Both the position numbers and the translations under genes were made by a program. A model generated the notes under the pieces. That model searched no databases and had not been told where the DNA came from. It saw only the letters and a program-made list of their open reading frames with translations. Below, in pieces: positions 50,745-58,980 of a stretch of 64,000 bases of DNA; the stretch's first letter is position 1, and each line of letters begins with the position of its first letter. This stretch comes from Owenweeksia sp048267305 (GTDB lineage: Bacteria > Bacteroidota > Bacteroidia > Flavobacteriales > Schleiferiaceae), in NCBI GenBank assembly GCA_048267305.1, contig JBLWXT010000021.1:6705-70704 (forward strand), written 5' to 3'.

Positions 50745-52985
50745 TTACAGCATTTTTTCAATCGCTGTGTCGTACAATTCCTTGTACTCATCTACTGTTC
50801 CCCAGTCTTCATCGTCAATGCGTACAGAGCCTTTGGTAACGTGTCCCATAAGGTCAAACTCCACACCGTTAAGCATCATAAGGTCGATAAACTCATCCTC
50901 AGCTTCCTGAGAAACGGTAACCACTACACGGCTTTGGCTTTCACCAAACAGGTAGGCATCTCTGCGGATGGCTGAATCGGTAGTGATATCAAACCCAAGA
51001 CCTGAGCTCATGGATTTCTCCAGTAGGGTAACGAATAATCCACCTTCGGATACATCATGGGCGGATTCAATCATCCCCTTGGTACGGATAATCATTTTCA
51101 ACTGCTCTTGTAAAGAGTACTCTTCTTCCAAGCTAAAGAACGGAGCAGGCGAGGCTTCTACACCATGAATGTTCACAAGGTATTGTGAGCTTGAAATATC
51201 ATTGCGATTTTCACCAATCATATAAATCAAATCACCCTTGCTCTTAAATGGTATGGTGGTGATGAACTTTTTATCCTCAACAATACCAATCATACCAATG
51301 GTTGGTGTGGGGAATACCGGTTCTATTTTGTTTTTTAGTACTGTATGGTTGTAAAAACTCACGTTACCTCCGGTTACCGGGGTTTGGAATTTTTCGCAAG
51401 CCTTACTCATGCCCTTAATGGCATGTACAAATTGCCAGTACACTTCCGGGTTGTAAGGGTTTCCGAAATTCAGGCAATTGGTAACGGCACTTGGCACACC
51501 ACCGGAAACCACAATATTCCTGGCAGCTTCCGAAACGGCAATCATCGTTCCTACTTCCGGATCTGCATTTACATAACGTGAATTACAATCCACAGTCATG
51601 GCCAGGGCCTTGTTGGTTTCTTTTAGGTTTACAATAGAAGCATCAGTTGGACCATTGGTACTCATATTAACGGTACCCACCATACTGTCATACTGATTGT
51701 ATATAAAACGCTTTGAAGCAATGTTTGGGAGGCTGATTATTTTTTTGGCAGTCTCCTTAAGGTCTTCAGGTACTTTAATAGAATTGATGTCAAACTTCTG
51801 AAATTCCTTAAAGTAGGCTGGCTCGCGATGTTCGCGGTAATATACTGGTGCACCACCACCTAATACAAGGGGAGATGCGGGTGTTTCAGCACAAAGCTCA
51901 CCATGCCAGTAATATTGCAGTAAGTCATCAGCTGTTACTTCACCAATTTGCTCACAGGACAAATCCCATTTGTCAAATATGGCTTTTACTTCTGCCTCAC
52001 GACCTTTCTCTACTACAGCCAGCATACGCTCCTGACTTTCGCTAAGCAATATTTCCCAAGGCTGCATATCATCCTGGCGGGTAGGTACTTTATCCAAATC
52101 GATGCGCATACCCACGCCACCTCCGGCACTCATCTCTGATGTAGAGCAAGTGATACCGGCAGCACCCATATCCTGCATGCCTACTACAGCTCCGGTTTTC
52201 GCCAGTTCTAAAGTAGCTTCAAGTAAAAGCTTTTCCTGAAATGGATCACCAACCTGTACTGATGGAATGTCATCGGCAGAAGCCTCTGTTAAATCTTTTG
52301 ACGCAAAGGCTGCACCTGCGATACCATCCTTACCGGTAAAAGATCCGATAATGAAAACAGGGTTACCCGGGCCTTTCGCTTTCGCGGAAAGCATTTTATC
52401 TTCCTTGGTATTCAGGATTCCGGCAGAAAAGGCATTGACCAATGGATTTTGCTCATAGCACTTATCAAAGTAGGTTTCGCCACCCACGGTAGGGATACCG
52501 AAAGCATTGCCATAATCACCAATACCTTTTACCACACCTTTAAGCAACCATTTGGTGCGCTCCGATTTTAAATCGCCAAAACGAAGTGAGTTTAGTTGAG
52601 CTATTGGTCGGGCACCCATGGTGAAAATATCGCGGTTAATACCGCCCACACCTGTAGCCGCGCCTTGGTAAGGCTCTAATGCTGATGGGTGATTATGTGA
52701 TTCTATTTTAAAGGCACAAGCCAGTCCATCGCCTATATCTACCAGTCCGGCATTTTCTTCACCTGCCTTTACAAGCATGTGAGGGCCATCCTTTGGTAAG
52801 GTTTTTAGCCAAACAATGGAGTTTTTGTAGGAGCAGTGCTCACTCCACATCACTGAGTAAATGCTCAGCTCGTTGAAGTTTGGCTCACGGCCTAAAATAC
52901 CTTTGATTTTATCGTATTCTTCGGGGAGAAGTCCTAATTCCTTTGCGGTTTCTACACCAGCTGGAGCTGTAGTAAGGTTACTCAT
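50745..52985 (-). CDS. purL: Phosphoribosylformylglycinamidine synthase subunit PurL
   Basis: A 746-residue protein, the small-type PurL that needs separate PurS and PurQ (not found in this window). Landmarks: FNELSIYSVMWSEHCSYKNS, GIGDYGNAFGIPTVGGE, GMQDMGAAGITCSTSEMSAG and AHDVSEGGLFVTLLE. It makes FGAM from FGAR, ATP and ammonia in purine synthesis. purB, a later purine gene, is 10 kb away on the same strand. Confidence 0.97.
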   Translation of the reverse strand: MSNLTTAPAGVETAKELGLLPEEYDKIKGILGREPNFNELSIYSVMWSEHCSYKNSIVWLKTLPKDGPHMLVKAGEENAGLVDIGDGLACAFKIESHNHPSALEPYQGAATGVGGINRDIFTMGARPIAQLNSLRFGDLKSERTKWLLKGVVKGIGDYGNAFGIPTVGGETYFDKCYEQNPLVNAFSAGILNTKEDKMLSAKAKGPGNPVFIIGSFTGKDGIAGAAFASKDLTEASADDIPSVQVGDPFQEKLLLEATLELAKTGAVVGMQDMGAAGITCSTSEMSAGGGVGMRIDLDKVPTRQDDMQPWEILLSESQERMLAVVEKGREAEVKAIFDKWDLSCEQIGEVTADDLLQYYWHGELCAETPASPLVLGGGAPVYYREHREPAYFKEFQKFDINSIKVPEDLKETAKKIISLPNIASKRFIYNQYDSMVGTVNMSTNGPTDASIVNLKETNKALAMTVDCNSRYVNADPEVGTMIAVSEAARNIVVSGGVPSAVTNCLNFGNPYNPEVYWQFVHAIKGMSKACEKFQTPVTGGNVSFYNHTVLKNKIEPVFPTPTIGMIGIVEDKKFITTIPFKSKGDLIYMIGENRNDISSSQYLVNIHGVEASPAPFFSLEEEYSLQEQLKMIIRTKGMIESAHDVSEGGLFVTLLEKSMSSGLGFDITTDSAIRRDAYLFGESQSRVVVTVSQEAEDEFIDLMMLNGVEFDLMGHVTKGSVRIDDEDWGTVDEYKELYDTAIEKML

Positions 52986-53005
52986 CTTTTTGTTTTTTGG
53001 AGGCG

Positions 53006-53013
53006 CAAAGATA
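53006..53013 (-). promoter_or_regulatory. -7 promoter box of purL
   Basis: On the minus strand TATCTTTG fits TAnnTTTG, 20 bases before the ATG at 52985. No purine riboswitch-like fold was recognised in the short leader. Confidence 0.5.
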
Positions 53014-53110
53014 GGAGTATATCTTAAGAAAGAAGGCAGCAGAAAGTCTTAAGATGCCAACGTTCTTCGGATTAATATAGGTGATTGCCAAGTGTTATTT
53101 CCTGATGTTT

Positions 53111-53494
53111 TTATTCAATCCTAAACACAGGATTGTAAATCAATCCGATAGGATTGCCCCAGGGATCTTTAACAGCAGCTACTACCAAAGGGCCGCCAAC
53201 GTTATGAGGCTCTTCAAGTATGGTGGCGCCAAGTTTAAGAAGCCGTGTGTATTCTGTCAAAAGTGTGGCTTCACTTTTTATCCCCCAATAGGCTATTACG
53301 TTTTCGCCTTTGGGTTTGGGTTCACCTTCTTCGGGCATCAGCCCAAGTTCAAAACCACCAATGTTGAAACCTACATAAAAGGGTTCGTTAAAGTAGGGGG
53401 CAATTCCAAAAGCCTTGGTGTACCAGGTTATGGCTTCATCTAAATTGGGTACAATGTTAATTACGGTTCTTAGGCCAAGCATGGGGGATTTCAT
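53111..53494 (-). CDS. VOC-family (glyoxalase/bleomycin-resistance fold) protein
   Basis: A 127-residue protein with the two-module VOC layout: LRTVINIVPNLDEAITWYTK, NEPFYVGFNIGGFELGLM and the second module ending VAAVKDPWGNPIGLIYNP. Metal ligands of glyoxalase I are only partly visible, so the reaction is unknown. It lies upstream of purL on the same strand and downstream of a tandem repeat array. Confidence 0.88.
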   Translation of the reverse strand: MKSPMLGLRTVINIVPNLDEAITWYTKAFGIAPYFNEPFYVGFNIGGFELGLMPEEGEPKPKGENVIAYWGIKSEATLLTEYTRLLKLGATILEEPHNVGGPLVVAAVKDPWGNPIGLIYNPVFRIE

Positions 53495-53525
53495 AGTAGT
53501 TGCTTTTACAGCAAAGGTTCGGCAA

Positions 53526-54117
53526 GTTTTTTTTGTGGTGTTAATTTAAGGGTTTATGTCAAACCTAGTGTCCATTGCGTATTCCTGGCGCTCTTTGCGG
53601 TTATTTTTTTACAGCAAGGTTCGCCAAGGCTTCGCAAGGATCGCTAAGTTTTTTTTGTAGTGTTAATTTAAGGGTTTATGTCAAAGATGGCGTCCATTGC
53701 GTAATCCTGGCGCTCTTTGCGGTTAATGTTTTTACCGCAAGTTTCGCAAAGCTCTCGCAAGGTTCGCCAAGTTTTTTTTGTAGTGTTAATTTAAGGGCTT
53801 ATGTGAAACATGGCGTTCTCTGCGTAATCCTGGCGCTCTTTGCGGTTATTTTTTTACCGCAAGGCTCGCCAAGGTTTCGCAAGGATCGATAAGTTTTTTT
53901 TGTAGTGTTAATTTAAGGGTTTATGTCAAACCTAGTGTCCATTGCGTATTCCTGGCGCTCGTTGCCGTTATTTTTTTACCGCAAGGTTCGCAAAGGTTTC
54001 GCAAAGTGAGCAAAGGTTGTTAGCCAACATTTAATTCTATTGGTATATGCTAAACATTGCGTCCCTTGCGTAATCCTGGCGCCTTAGCGGTTAAAAATTT
54101 ACCACCAAAGCACAAAA
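53526..54117. repeat. Tandem array of a 122-bp repeat (four copies plus a degenerate fifth)
   Basis: Copies start at 53526, 53648, 53771 and 53893 (spacing 122, 123 and 122), each opening GTTTTTTTTGT.GTGTTAAT; a degenerate fifth runs from about 54016. Each contains GGCGCTC.TTGC.GTTAttttttACCGCAAGG, in which TTGCGGT and ACCGCAA can pair. Differences are mostly point changes. It fills the 604 bases between the VOC gene and the DUF1853 gene and overlaps the last codons of the latter. No coding potential is apparent. Confidence 0.9.
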
Positions 54118-54926
54118 AACCTCTCGTAATCTCCAAATTTGGTTTTACGCCACACCATGGGCGAGCGTTGGTTTTTGAGTTTATCGGCAATTAAGTCTCT
54201 GGCTTTTTCCACAGGCAGCCATTCAAAGTTATGCTTAGGATCAACCATCCAGTTTTCCTTTTCAGGAATCGCTAATTGGCATTTAGAGAAATCTTCTTTT
54301 TCAAATTGTTCAATAGTGAGCCAATAGCCATTTATCGCTTTTGGATTAACATTTCCCATGTCATTATTGTAACCTTTTGGGATAAATAAAATCCCCGGAA
54401 GGAAAAGTTGTTGCTGAATGGTGTTGTGAGAAATGTTTAATGCCTTAAGAGCTTGCTGAGTAAGGGGATGTTGGAGAAGAGGAAACTGCCTGTCTCTTAA
54501 TTTTAAAAGCTTATCCACCAGTTTGTCCTTTTTATTGGGCCCTATCCAACAGGCCATTTTATCTGGCGAAAGCCCCGGGCGATAGATGTAAAACTTGCAG
54601 GCAATCTCCAAGTGAATAGTTTGCTCGAGTTCATTATCCTTTATCAAAAAATCCAGCTCACCTATGGTTACTTTATCCTTTATGAGTTGTAGGTTTTCGG
54701 CCAACAGAGAATATCGATCAGATTGAGAAATGTAATGACTGAACAGCCGTTCCATCCTTTTGCCAAATACGAGCTTATCGGTAATTGAAGGAAAGTTATC
54801 TGATCTAAACTCTGGATTGAATTCAGGTTTGAAAAGTTTAAATCCATTTCCATACTCAACAATGGATGGAGTAGAGAGAAGCGCCTCAAACTGAAGAGCA
54901 AGCTTGTTGTTTTGAGAGGACATCAA
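54099..54926 (-). CDS. DUF1853 family protein
   Basis: A 275-residue protein with the DUF1853 core: TIGELDFLIKDNELEQTIHL, EIACKFYIYRPG and MACWIGPNKKDKLVDKLLKL, followed by QFPLLQHPLTQQAL. The E-L-D-F-L...H-L-E-x-A-x-K-F-Y arrangement resembles a PD-(D/E)XK nuclease core, but no activity is known to me. Its start overlaps the end of the upstream thioesterase gene by four bases. Its final codons overlap a tandem repeat array, so the C-terminus may be modified. Confidence 0.85.
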   Translation of the reverse strand: MMSSQNNKLALQFEALLSTPSIVEYGNGFKLFKPEFNPEFRSDNFPSITDKLVFGKRMERLFSHYISQSDRYSLLAENLQLIKDKVTIGELDFLIKDNELEQTIHLEIACKFYIYRPGLSPDKMACWIGPNKKDKLVDKLLKLRDRQFPLLQHPLTQQALKALNISHNTIQQQLFLPGILFIPKGYNNDMGNVNPKAINGYWLTIEQFEKEDFSKCQLAIPEKENWMVDPKHNFEWLPVEKARDLIADKLKNQRSPMVWRKTKFGDYERFFVLWW

Positions 54927-55477
54927 CTAAGCTTAAGTTCCACATTGTGAGCCTTTAGCTCCTGGGAATAATCTTCAATATTAAAGTTATCTTCTTCAAA
55001 ATGAATGGCACGCGATTGTTTCTGCTCTTTTCGTCTTACGGCCTCTATAAATCGTCTCACATCGGTAGTGTTTTGAAGTATAAGCCCCGGCACCAGCATG
55101 GTAGAGCTTCCCTCCTGATTTTTGGCTACCATGGTAAAGTAAGAGGAGTTACAATGTTTCTTTCTGCCGGTTTGGATATTTTCACTTTCCACCCTTATTC
55201 CCACTACCATGGAGCTATTACCCACATGATTTATAGAGGCATGCATGGTTACCAGTTCACCAATTTCAATAGGGTTGAGAAAATCCACGGATCCTACAGA
55301 TGCCGTTACACAATAATGCCCGGAATGCTTAGAAGCGCAGGCAAAAGCAATTTGATCCATTAGTGAAAGTATGTATCCACCATGAATCTTTCCCCCAAAA
55401 TTGGAGTGGGAGGGGAGCATGAGTTCAGAAAAAGTAATTCTTGATTGGCTACTGTGCTTATAAACTTTAACTTTCAT
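54923..55477 (-). CDS. Hotdog-fold acyl-CoA thioesterase (YciA/BFIT-like)
   Basis: A 184-residue protein with a hotdog domain: SHSNFGGKIHGGYILSLMDQ, AFACASKHSGHYCVTASVGS and VDFLNPIEIGELVTMHASIN. The N-F-G-G-x-I-H-G-G block is the substrate-binding part of cytosolic acyl-CoA hydrolases, which free CoA from medium- or long-chain acyl groups. The last 40 residues are charged and not part of the fold. Overlaps DUF1853 by four bases, so the two are probably translated together. Confidence 0.9.
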   Translation of the reverse strand: MKVKVYKHSSQSRITFSELMLPSHSNFGGKIHGGYILSLMDQIAFACASKHSGHYCVTASVGSVDFLNPIEIGELVTMHASINHVGNSSMVVGIRVESENIQTGRKKHCNSSYFTMVAKNQEGSSTMLVPGLILQNTTDVRRFIEAVRRKEQKQSRAIHFEEDNFNIEDYSQELKAHNVELKLS

Positions 55478-55558
55478 TAGATGCTTAAACTTTTACGCTA
55501 AGGTAAAAGTAACTGAAACGGGGAGGGCATTTTATGAAATTTAAATAAAGTGTAACTG

Positions 55559-55897
55559 CTATATGCCGTAAAAAAAAGCCATTAAGCTGCCAGCACCTAA
55601 TATGCAGCCAAATATCACACTCATTGCCATTTTGCCTTTTCCGCTGTAGCGGGAAAGGAAAATATTGAAAAACACCAGCTGGCCAATTAGCATTGTTAAG
55701 GTGTAAATGCCAAGCGCAATCCAATTTCCAATATTTTGCATCCAGCTGAGATCATAGTAGCCTTCATCTACAAAACCGAATATGAAAGAGATACTAATGG
55801 CGGTGAGAAAAAATACAGGAAAACTGCGATCTTGATTTTTGGAGGGTAAAGAAACTGAAGTCATATCTGTTTGAATTTGATTACTTAACGGAAACAT
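55559..55897 (-). CDS. Small membrane protein of unknown function
   Basis: A 112-residue protein with three membrane segments (FPVFFLTAISISFIFGFV, WIALGIYTLTMLIGQLVFFN, MSVIFGCILGAGSLMAFFYG). The Met at codon 12 (55864) is an alternative start. A TACCTTTA sequence upstream is close to the -7 consensus and would give a very short leader for the longer form. No family recognised. Confidence 0.6.
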   Translation of the reverse strand: MFPLSNQIQTDMTSVSLPSKNQDRSFPVFFLTAISISFIFGFVDEGYYDLSWMQNIGNWIALGIYTLTMLIGQLVFFNIFLSRYSGKGKMAMSVIFGCILGAGSLMAFFYGI

Positions 55898-55947
55898 CTT
55901 TGTAAAGGTATAATATGCACTGTGTGTCCGATAATTAGTCTGTTAGA

Positions 55948-56598
55948 CTAAAGATTGTAGCGTAGCCCAACATTAATAATAAATGCTTTGTTGGTTTTAT
56001 TGAGGTAATAGTTACTGTTAAGAGTTTGGCTTTCATAAGATGAGGTGAAGTCAGGTTGGTGCTGTGCTTCAATTAGTATAGAGTACTTTGAAAGGGTATA
56101 TTCCATACCAAGGCCATAGGCCAATCCAAGAGTTACATCCGCATAAGATTGGCCATCATATTCAGTAAGTGTTGCTGAGATTAAATGAACGTCCATTCTG
56201 GGGCCAACAAAAACGTAAGGTGAAAACTTGGAAAGATCATATCTATACTTAATAGCAGGATAAAAAGTCAGTACGTTGAAGATATCAGAGTATTCTTTTA
56301 TGAGTGAGGGGTTAACAGGTGTTTCGGCATTTTGATATGGAGTTTTAATGACAACTCCTTTTTGAACATAGGCCGCATCCAAAGTGAGGCTAAAGTGTTT
56401 TTTGCGAAGTAGTTCGGTATTTATACCAATGTAAAAACCAAGTTTTTCCGAGGGTTTTTCGTCCACATCATCACTGTTGTAATCCCAATTTTGATTAGCA
56501 ATGGATGTTCCGCCCTTGATAGCAATACTGTGAAACGTCTGGGCTTTTGAAATCAGTGAAATGGAAATAAGGATGATTAAAAAAGTAGCTTTTTTCAT
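55948..56598 (-). CDS. PorT-like outer-membrane beta-barrel protein, copy 1
   Basis: A 216-residue protein with a signal peptide (MKKATFLIILISISLISKAQ) and alternating beta strands typical of the outer membrane protein beta-barrel (PorT/OmpW-like) domain: GGTSIANQNWDY, SPYVFVGPRMDVHL, VTLGLAYGLGMEYTL, ILIEAQHQPDFT and a C-terminal NKAFIINVGLRYNL ending in an aromatic-rich strand. Same architecture as the upstream gene at 56712-57368, so a tandem duplication. Substrate or partner unknown. Confidence 0.85.
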   Translation of the reverse strand: MKKATFLIILISISLISKAQTFHSIAIKGGTSIANQNWDYNSDDVDEKPSEKLGFYIGINTELLRKKHFSLTLDAAYVQKGVVIKTPYQNAETPVNPSLIKEYSDIFNVLTFYPAIKYRYDLSKFSPYVFVGPRMDVHLISATLTEYDGQSYADVTLGLAYGLGMEYTLSKYSILIEAQHQPDFTSSYESQTLNSNYYLNKTNKAFIINVGLRYNL

Positions 56599-56711
56599 GG
56601 CAATGGGTTTTAGTTGACATAGGAAAGATACTAAATGTGAAGTAAGCGAAATCTTATATAATAAAATAATTTTATTAAACCCAACCGCATGCTAAGGATG
56701 TCTGCCTTAGA

Positions 56712-57368
56712 TTACAAAATATACTTAATTCCCACCGTGCCCACAAAAGCCATGTTTCTTACCGCTAACCCAAGGTTACTTGCAGAAGTAGGCGTATTTA
56801 TTAGCCTTGTTAGATCAGGCTGGTGCTGGGCCTCAATAGAAAATATGAGATTCTTAAGGACATAGTCCAAACCAATACCATAGCTAAGACCAAATGTTAT
56901 AGCCTTTATTTCGGGTGGCTCTGAATTAAGTTCCCAACTGGAGTTATATCCCGCATAATAATCGAGTCTTGGTCCGGCAAACAGGTAAGGCGCTAAATTC
57001 TTCTTTTGGAGCCTGAATTTTGCTGTTGGATAAAAAGAGATGAAATCATACCGCTCGTCAATGATGATAATTTCACCATTTCCTTCGGGATTAAATTCAT
57101 CCGTCAACTCCCATTCATCCTGACTGCCTTTCTGGATATAGCTTAAATCTAAGCCAATGCTAAAAAAGTTTTTCCGTAGCATTTCGCTAGAAATTCCAGC
57201 GTATAAACCCGTTCGATAATCCTTCTCAATATCGCTGCCCCATCTTTTAATTCTCCAATCCTGGTTGGCAATGGAAACACCAGACTTGATTCCAACATTG
57301 TGGAAGAACTGCCCTTGGGCGAGGGTAGAGATTAGCGCTAAAATAAGCACCAGTTTAACCTTATTCAT
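56712..57368 (-). CDS. PorT-like outer-membrane beta-barrel protein, copy 2
   Basis: A 218-residue paralogue: signal peptide MNKVKLVLILALISTLAQGQ, then GVSIANQDWRIKR, APYLFAGPRLDYYAG, ITFGLSYGIGLDYVL, FSIEAQHQPDLT and MAFVGTVGIKYIL, matching copy 1 in order. Both lie on the minus strand, 113 bases apart. Their divergence suggests an old duplication. Role unknown; some members of the family are T9SS accessory proteins, but these are short and generic. Confidence 0.85.
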   Translation of the reverse strand: MNKVKLVLILALISTLAQGQFFHNVGIKSGVSIANQDWRIKRWGSDIEKDYRTGLYAGISSEMLRKNFFSIGLDLSYIQKGSQDEWELTDEFNPEGNGEIIIIDERYDFISFYPTAKFRLQKKNLAPYLFAGPRLDYYAGYNSSWELNSEPPEIKAITFGLSYGIGLDYVLKNLIFSIEAQHQPDLTRLINTPTSASNLGLAVRNMAFVGTVGIKYIL

Positions 57369-57410
57369 AGATTAAAATTTGGTGCTAATATATTTGATTA
57401 AAGAATCTAC

Positions 57411-57845
57411 TTACTTGTTTTCTTCCATGCTTTTACGATAGCTTTTGGCTAAATCAGTTTTTTGCTTTTCGGTAAGTGCTTTGCCTGCCAGTTGAAATAC
57501 TTCATGCTCTTCTTCATCCAGATGATGATGTACTTGCTCTCCCAGCTTTTTGGCGGTGGCAACCCAACCTGGCGAACTCATGTCGGTGTTCTCAAGTTCC
57601 TCGATAAGCTCATCCATTTCATGGTGTTCAGCAACTGAATGTCGAGATTTTTCCTGAGTGAGATCATGCGTCATTAAGGGAACATAGAAGTTGCGCTCTT
57701 CGGCCTTGGCGTGGGTTTGAAGTTCGTTTTTTAGTTTCTCGAAAATTTCCTGCCGTCCTTCGCTATTGCCGTGGGTTTTGATAAGGATGTCTACCAAGGT
57801 GCGCTGCTTTTGATGATCTGCTCTAAGCTCTTCGAAGATATTCAT
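57411..57845 (-). CDS. Hemerythrin-domain protein
   Basis: 144 residues from the ATG at 57845 (an ATG 30 bases upstream gives a longer form). Conserved iron-type histidines and acids: LRADHQKQRTLVDIL, KNELQTHAKAEERNFYVPLM, HSVAEHHEMDELIEEL and EQVHHHLDEEEHEVF. The arrangement H...H..E..H....H..E is that of hemerythrin-like HHE proteins, which bind oxygen or sense it with a di-iron centre. It is close to an HD hydrolase gene (61 bases) on the same strand. Confidence 0.9.
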   Translation of the reverse strand: MNIFEELRADHQKQRTLVDILIKTHGNSEGRQEIFEKLKNELQTHAKAEERNFYVPLMTHDLTQEKSRHSVAEHHEMDELIEELENTDMSSPGWVATAKKLGEQVHHHLDEEEHEVFQLAGKALTEKQKTDLAKSYRKSMEENK

Positions 57846-57906
57846 GCTTGTGTTTTTTGAGTTATCTCCAGCCAACCAAGATTTTACAGGAATTGTTCAG
57901 TAACGC

Positions 57907-58533
57907 TTAGCCACCTAATTTGGCTATTTCATTTTGTATGTTATCTCTGGCCTGTTTTTCAAGACGTTTAAAAAACTCTTCCGTTTGAAAAATCCGATCC
58001 TGTTGAAGGAAGTTTTGTAACGCCTTTTTTCGGCCGGGTTTATAGAGTAGATCAGGATAGACGCTATATTCTCTGCGTACATTTTTAGTATAGCTTTTAT
58101 AGGTGCTGGCATCTTCTCCAAGTATGGCCATGTCAATATCCAATAGGTAGCGGGTGTCCTTCTCTTCCGTAGGTTCGTGATGTTGAGTGGCTACAATTTG
58201 CTGAAAGCATTTTTTGATTTTCTCCGCAGGAACTCCTAACTCCGTCATTCGCTTTTGCGCGAGTTCGGCACTTTTAAGTTCATTGTCTTTACGGGTTGCC
58301 TTGTAGATGATGTCGTGGTAAAAGATGGCAAATAACAAAGTGTCATAATCCTCAATTTGACTTTCGAATTGTTCCGCCTTCTCCACCATATACTCTAAAT
58401 GGCTGAGGTTATGATAATGTCGTTTAGGGCTAGAATATTGCTTTTCAATTTCCTGCCAAAGGGAGTTGATGAGGTTTTGGTTGGAGGAGTAGCGGGAGCC
58501 GAGGGAATGGAAGATGGAGGGGAGGTTGGGCAT
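57907..58533 (-). CDS. HD-superfamily metal-dependent phosphohydrolase (COG4339-like)
   Basis: A 208-residue protein with the HD pattern: HYHNLSHLEYMVEKAE, then ALFAIFYHDIIYKATRKDNE with the His-Asp pair in YHDII, VATQHHEPTEEKDTRYLLDI and DMAILGED as the last Asp. Members are uncharacterised predicted phosphohydrolases. It is upstream of the hemerythrin-domain gene on the same strand, and a dispersed repeat lies upstream of it. Confidence 0.9.
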   Translation of the reverse strand: MPNLPSIFHSLGSRYSSNQNLINSLWQEIEKQYSSPKRHYHNLSHLEYMVEKAEQFESQIEDYDTLLFAIFYHDIIYKATRKDNELKSAELAQKRMTELGVPAEKIKKCFQQIVATQHHEPTEEKDTRYLLDIDMAILGEDASTYKSYTKNVRREYSVYPDLLYKPGRKKALQNFLQQDRIFQTEEFFKRLEKQARDNIQNEIAKLGG

Positions 58534-58685
58534 TAATATTCGATTGAATAGTAAAAGTAATGTAGATGAAGCGATGAGAGATGATTTCTGTTTCTAAAAG
58601 CAAAAATCACATGAACGCATAGCTGGGTAAAGGTATCAGGCATTGTTGTTTTCTTAAATGAAAATAGCAATTAAAAGAATATGTA

Positions 58686-58851
58686 ACCCCGCTGGGGTCG
58701 GTGAAGCATGCTATGAATTAATTCTATTGACATGCGACCTCTCTGAAGTCGGTCGTTTGCCTGCAGAGGGCTAGGCTTCTCTGAGGACGAGAGTTTATGT
58801 GGTGAATTTTGATTTAGGAATAATGTTGGGTTTCATGACCCCAGCGGGGTC
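58686..58851. repeat. Dispersed inverted repeat (ACCCCGCTGGGGTC family)
   Basis: ACCCCGCTGGGGTC (58686-58699) and its reverse complement GACCCCAGCGGGGTC (58837-58851) lie 137 bases apart; a degenerate CGACCTCTCTGAAGTCGGTCG is between. Each arm is also self-complementary. The 447-base gap 58534-58980 holds this, a terminator, and no gene. Confidence 0.75.
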
Positions 58852-58871
58852 GCATCTTTTCAAATCCGATA

Positions 58872-58909
58872 CAAAAAAAATCTCCCCCACCATTACTGAT
58901 GAGGGAGTT
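58872..58909 (-). terminator. Terminator of the aconitase gene
   Basis: On the minus strand CTCCC-CAT / ATG-GGGAG arms (with a few unpaired bases) followed by T8, about 70 bases beyond the aconitase stop codon. Confidence 0.6.
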
Positions 58910-58980
58910 TGTACAAATTCTAAAAAGGAAATTCTAAACGCTAAACTGTTATCTAGATACTAACTACTAATATCTAACGT

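Noticed and set aside
50686..53010. Purine riboswitch for purL
   Set aside because: The leader predicted from the -7 box is only about 15 bases, too short, and no riboswitch core was found.
53575..53892. 105-codon open frame with internal repeats
   Set aside because: It lies wholly inside the tandem DNA repeats; the period (122-123) is not a constant multiple of three, and no start signal or domain is seen.
53526..54117. CRISPR array
   Set aside because: The units are 122 bases long and contiguous, with no unique spacers between short repeats and no cas genes nearby.
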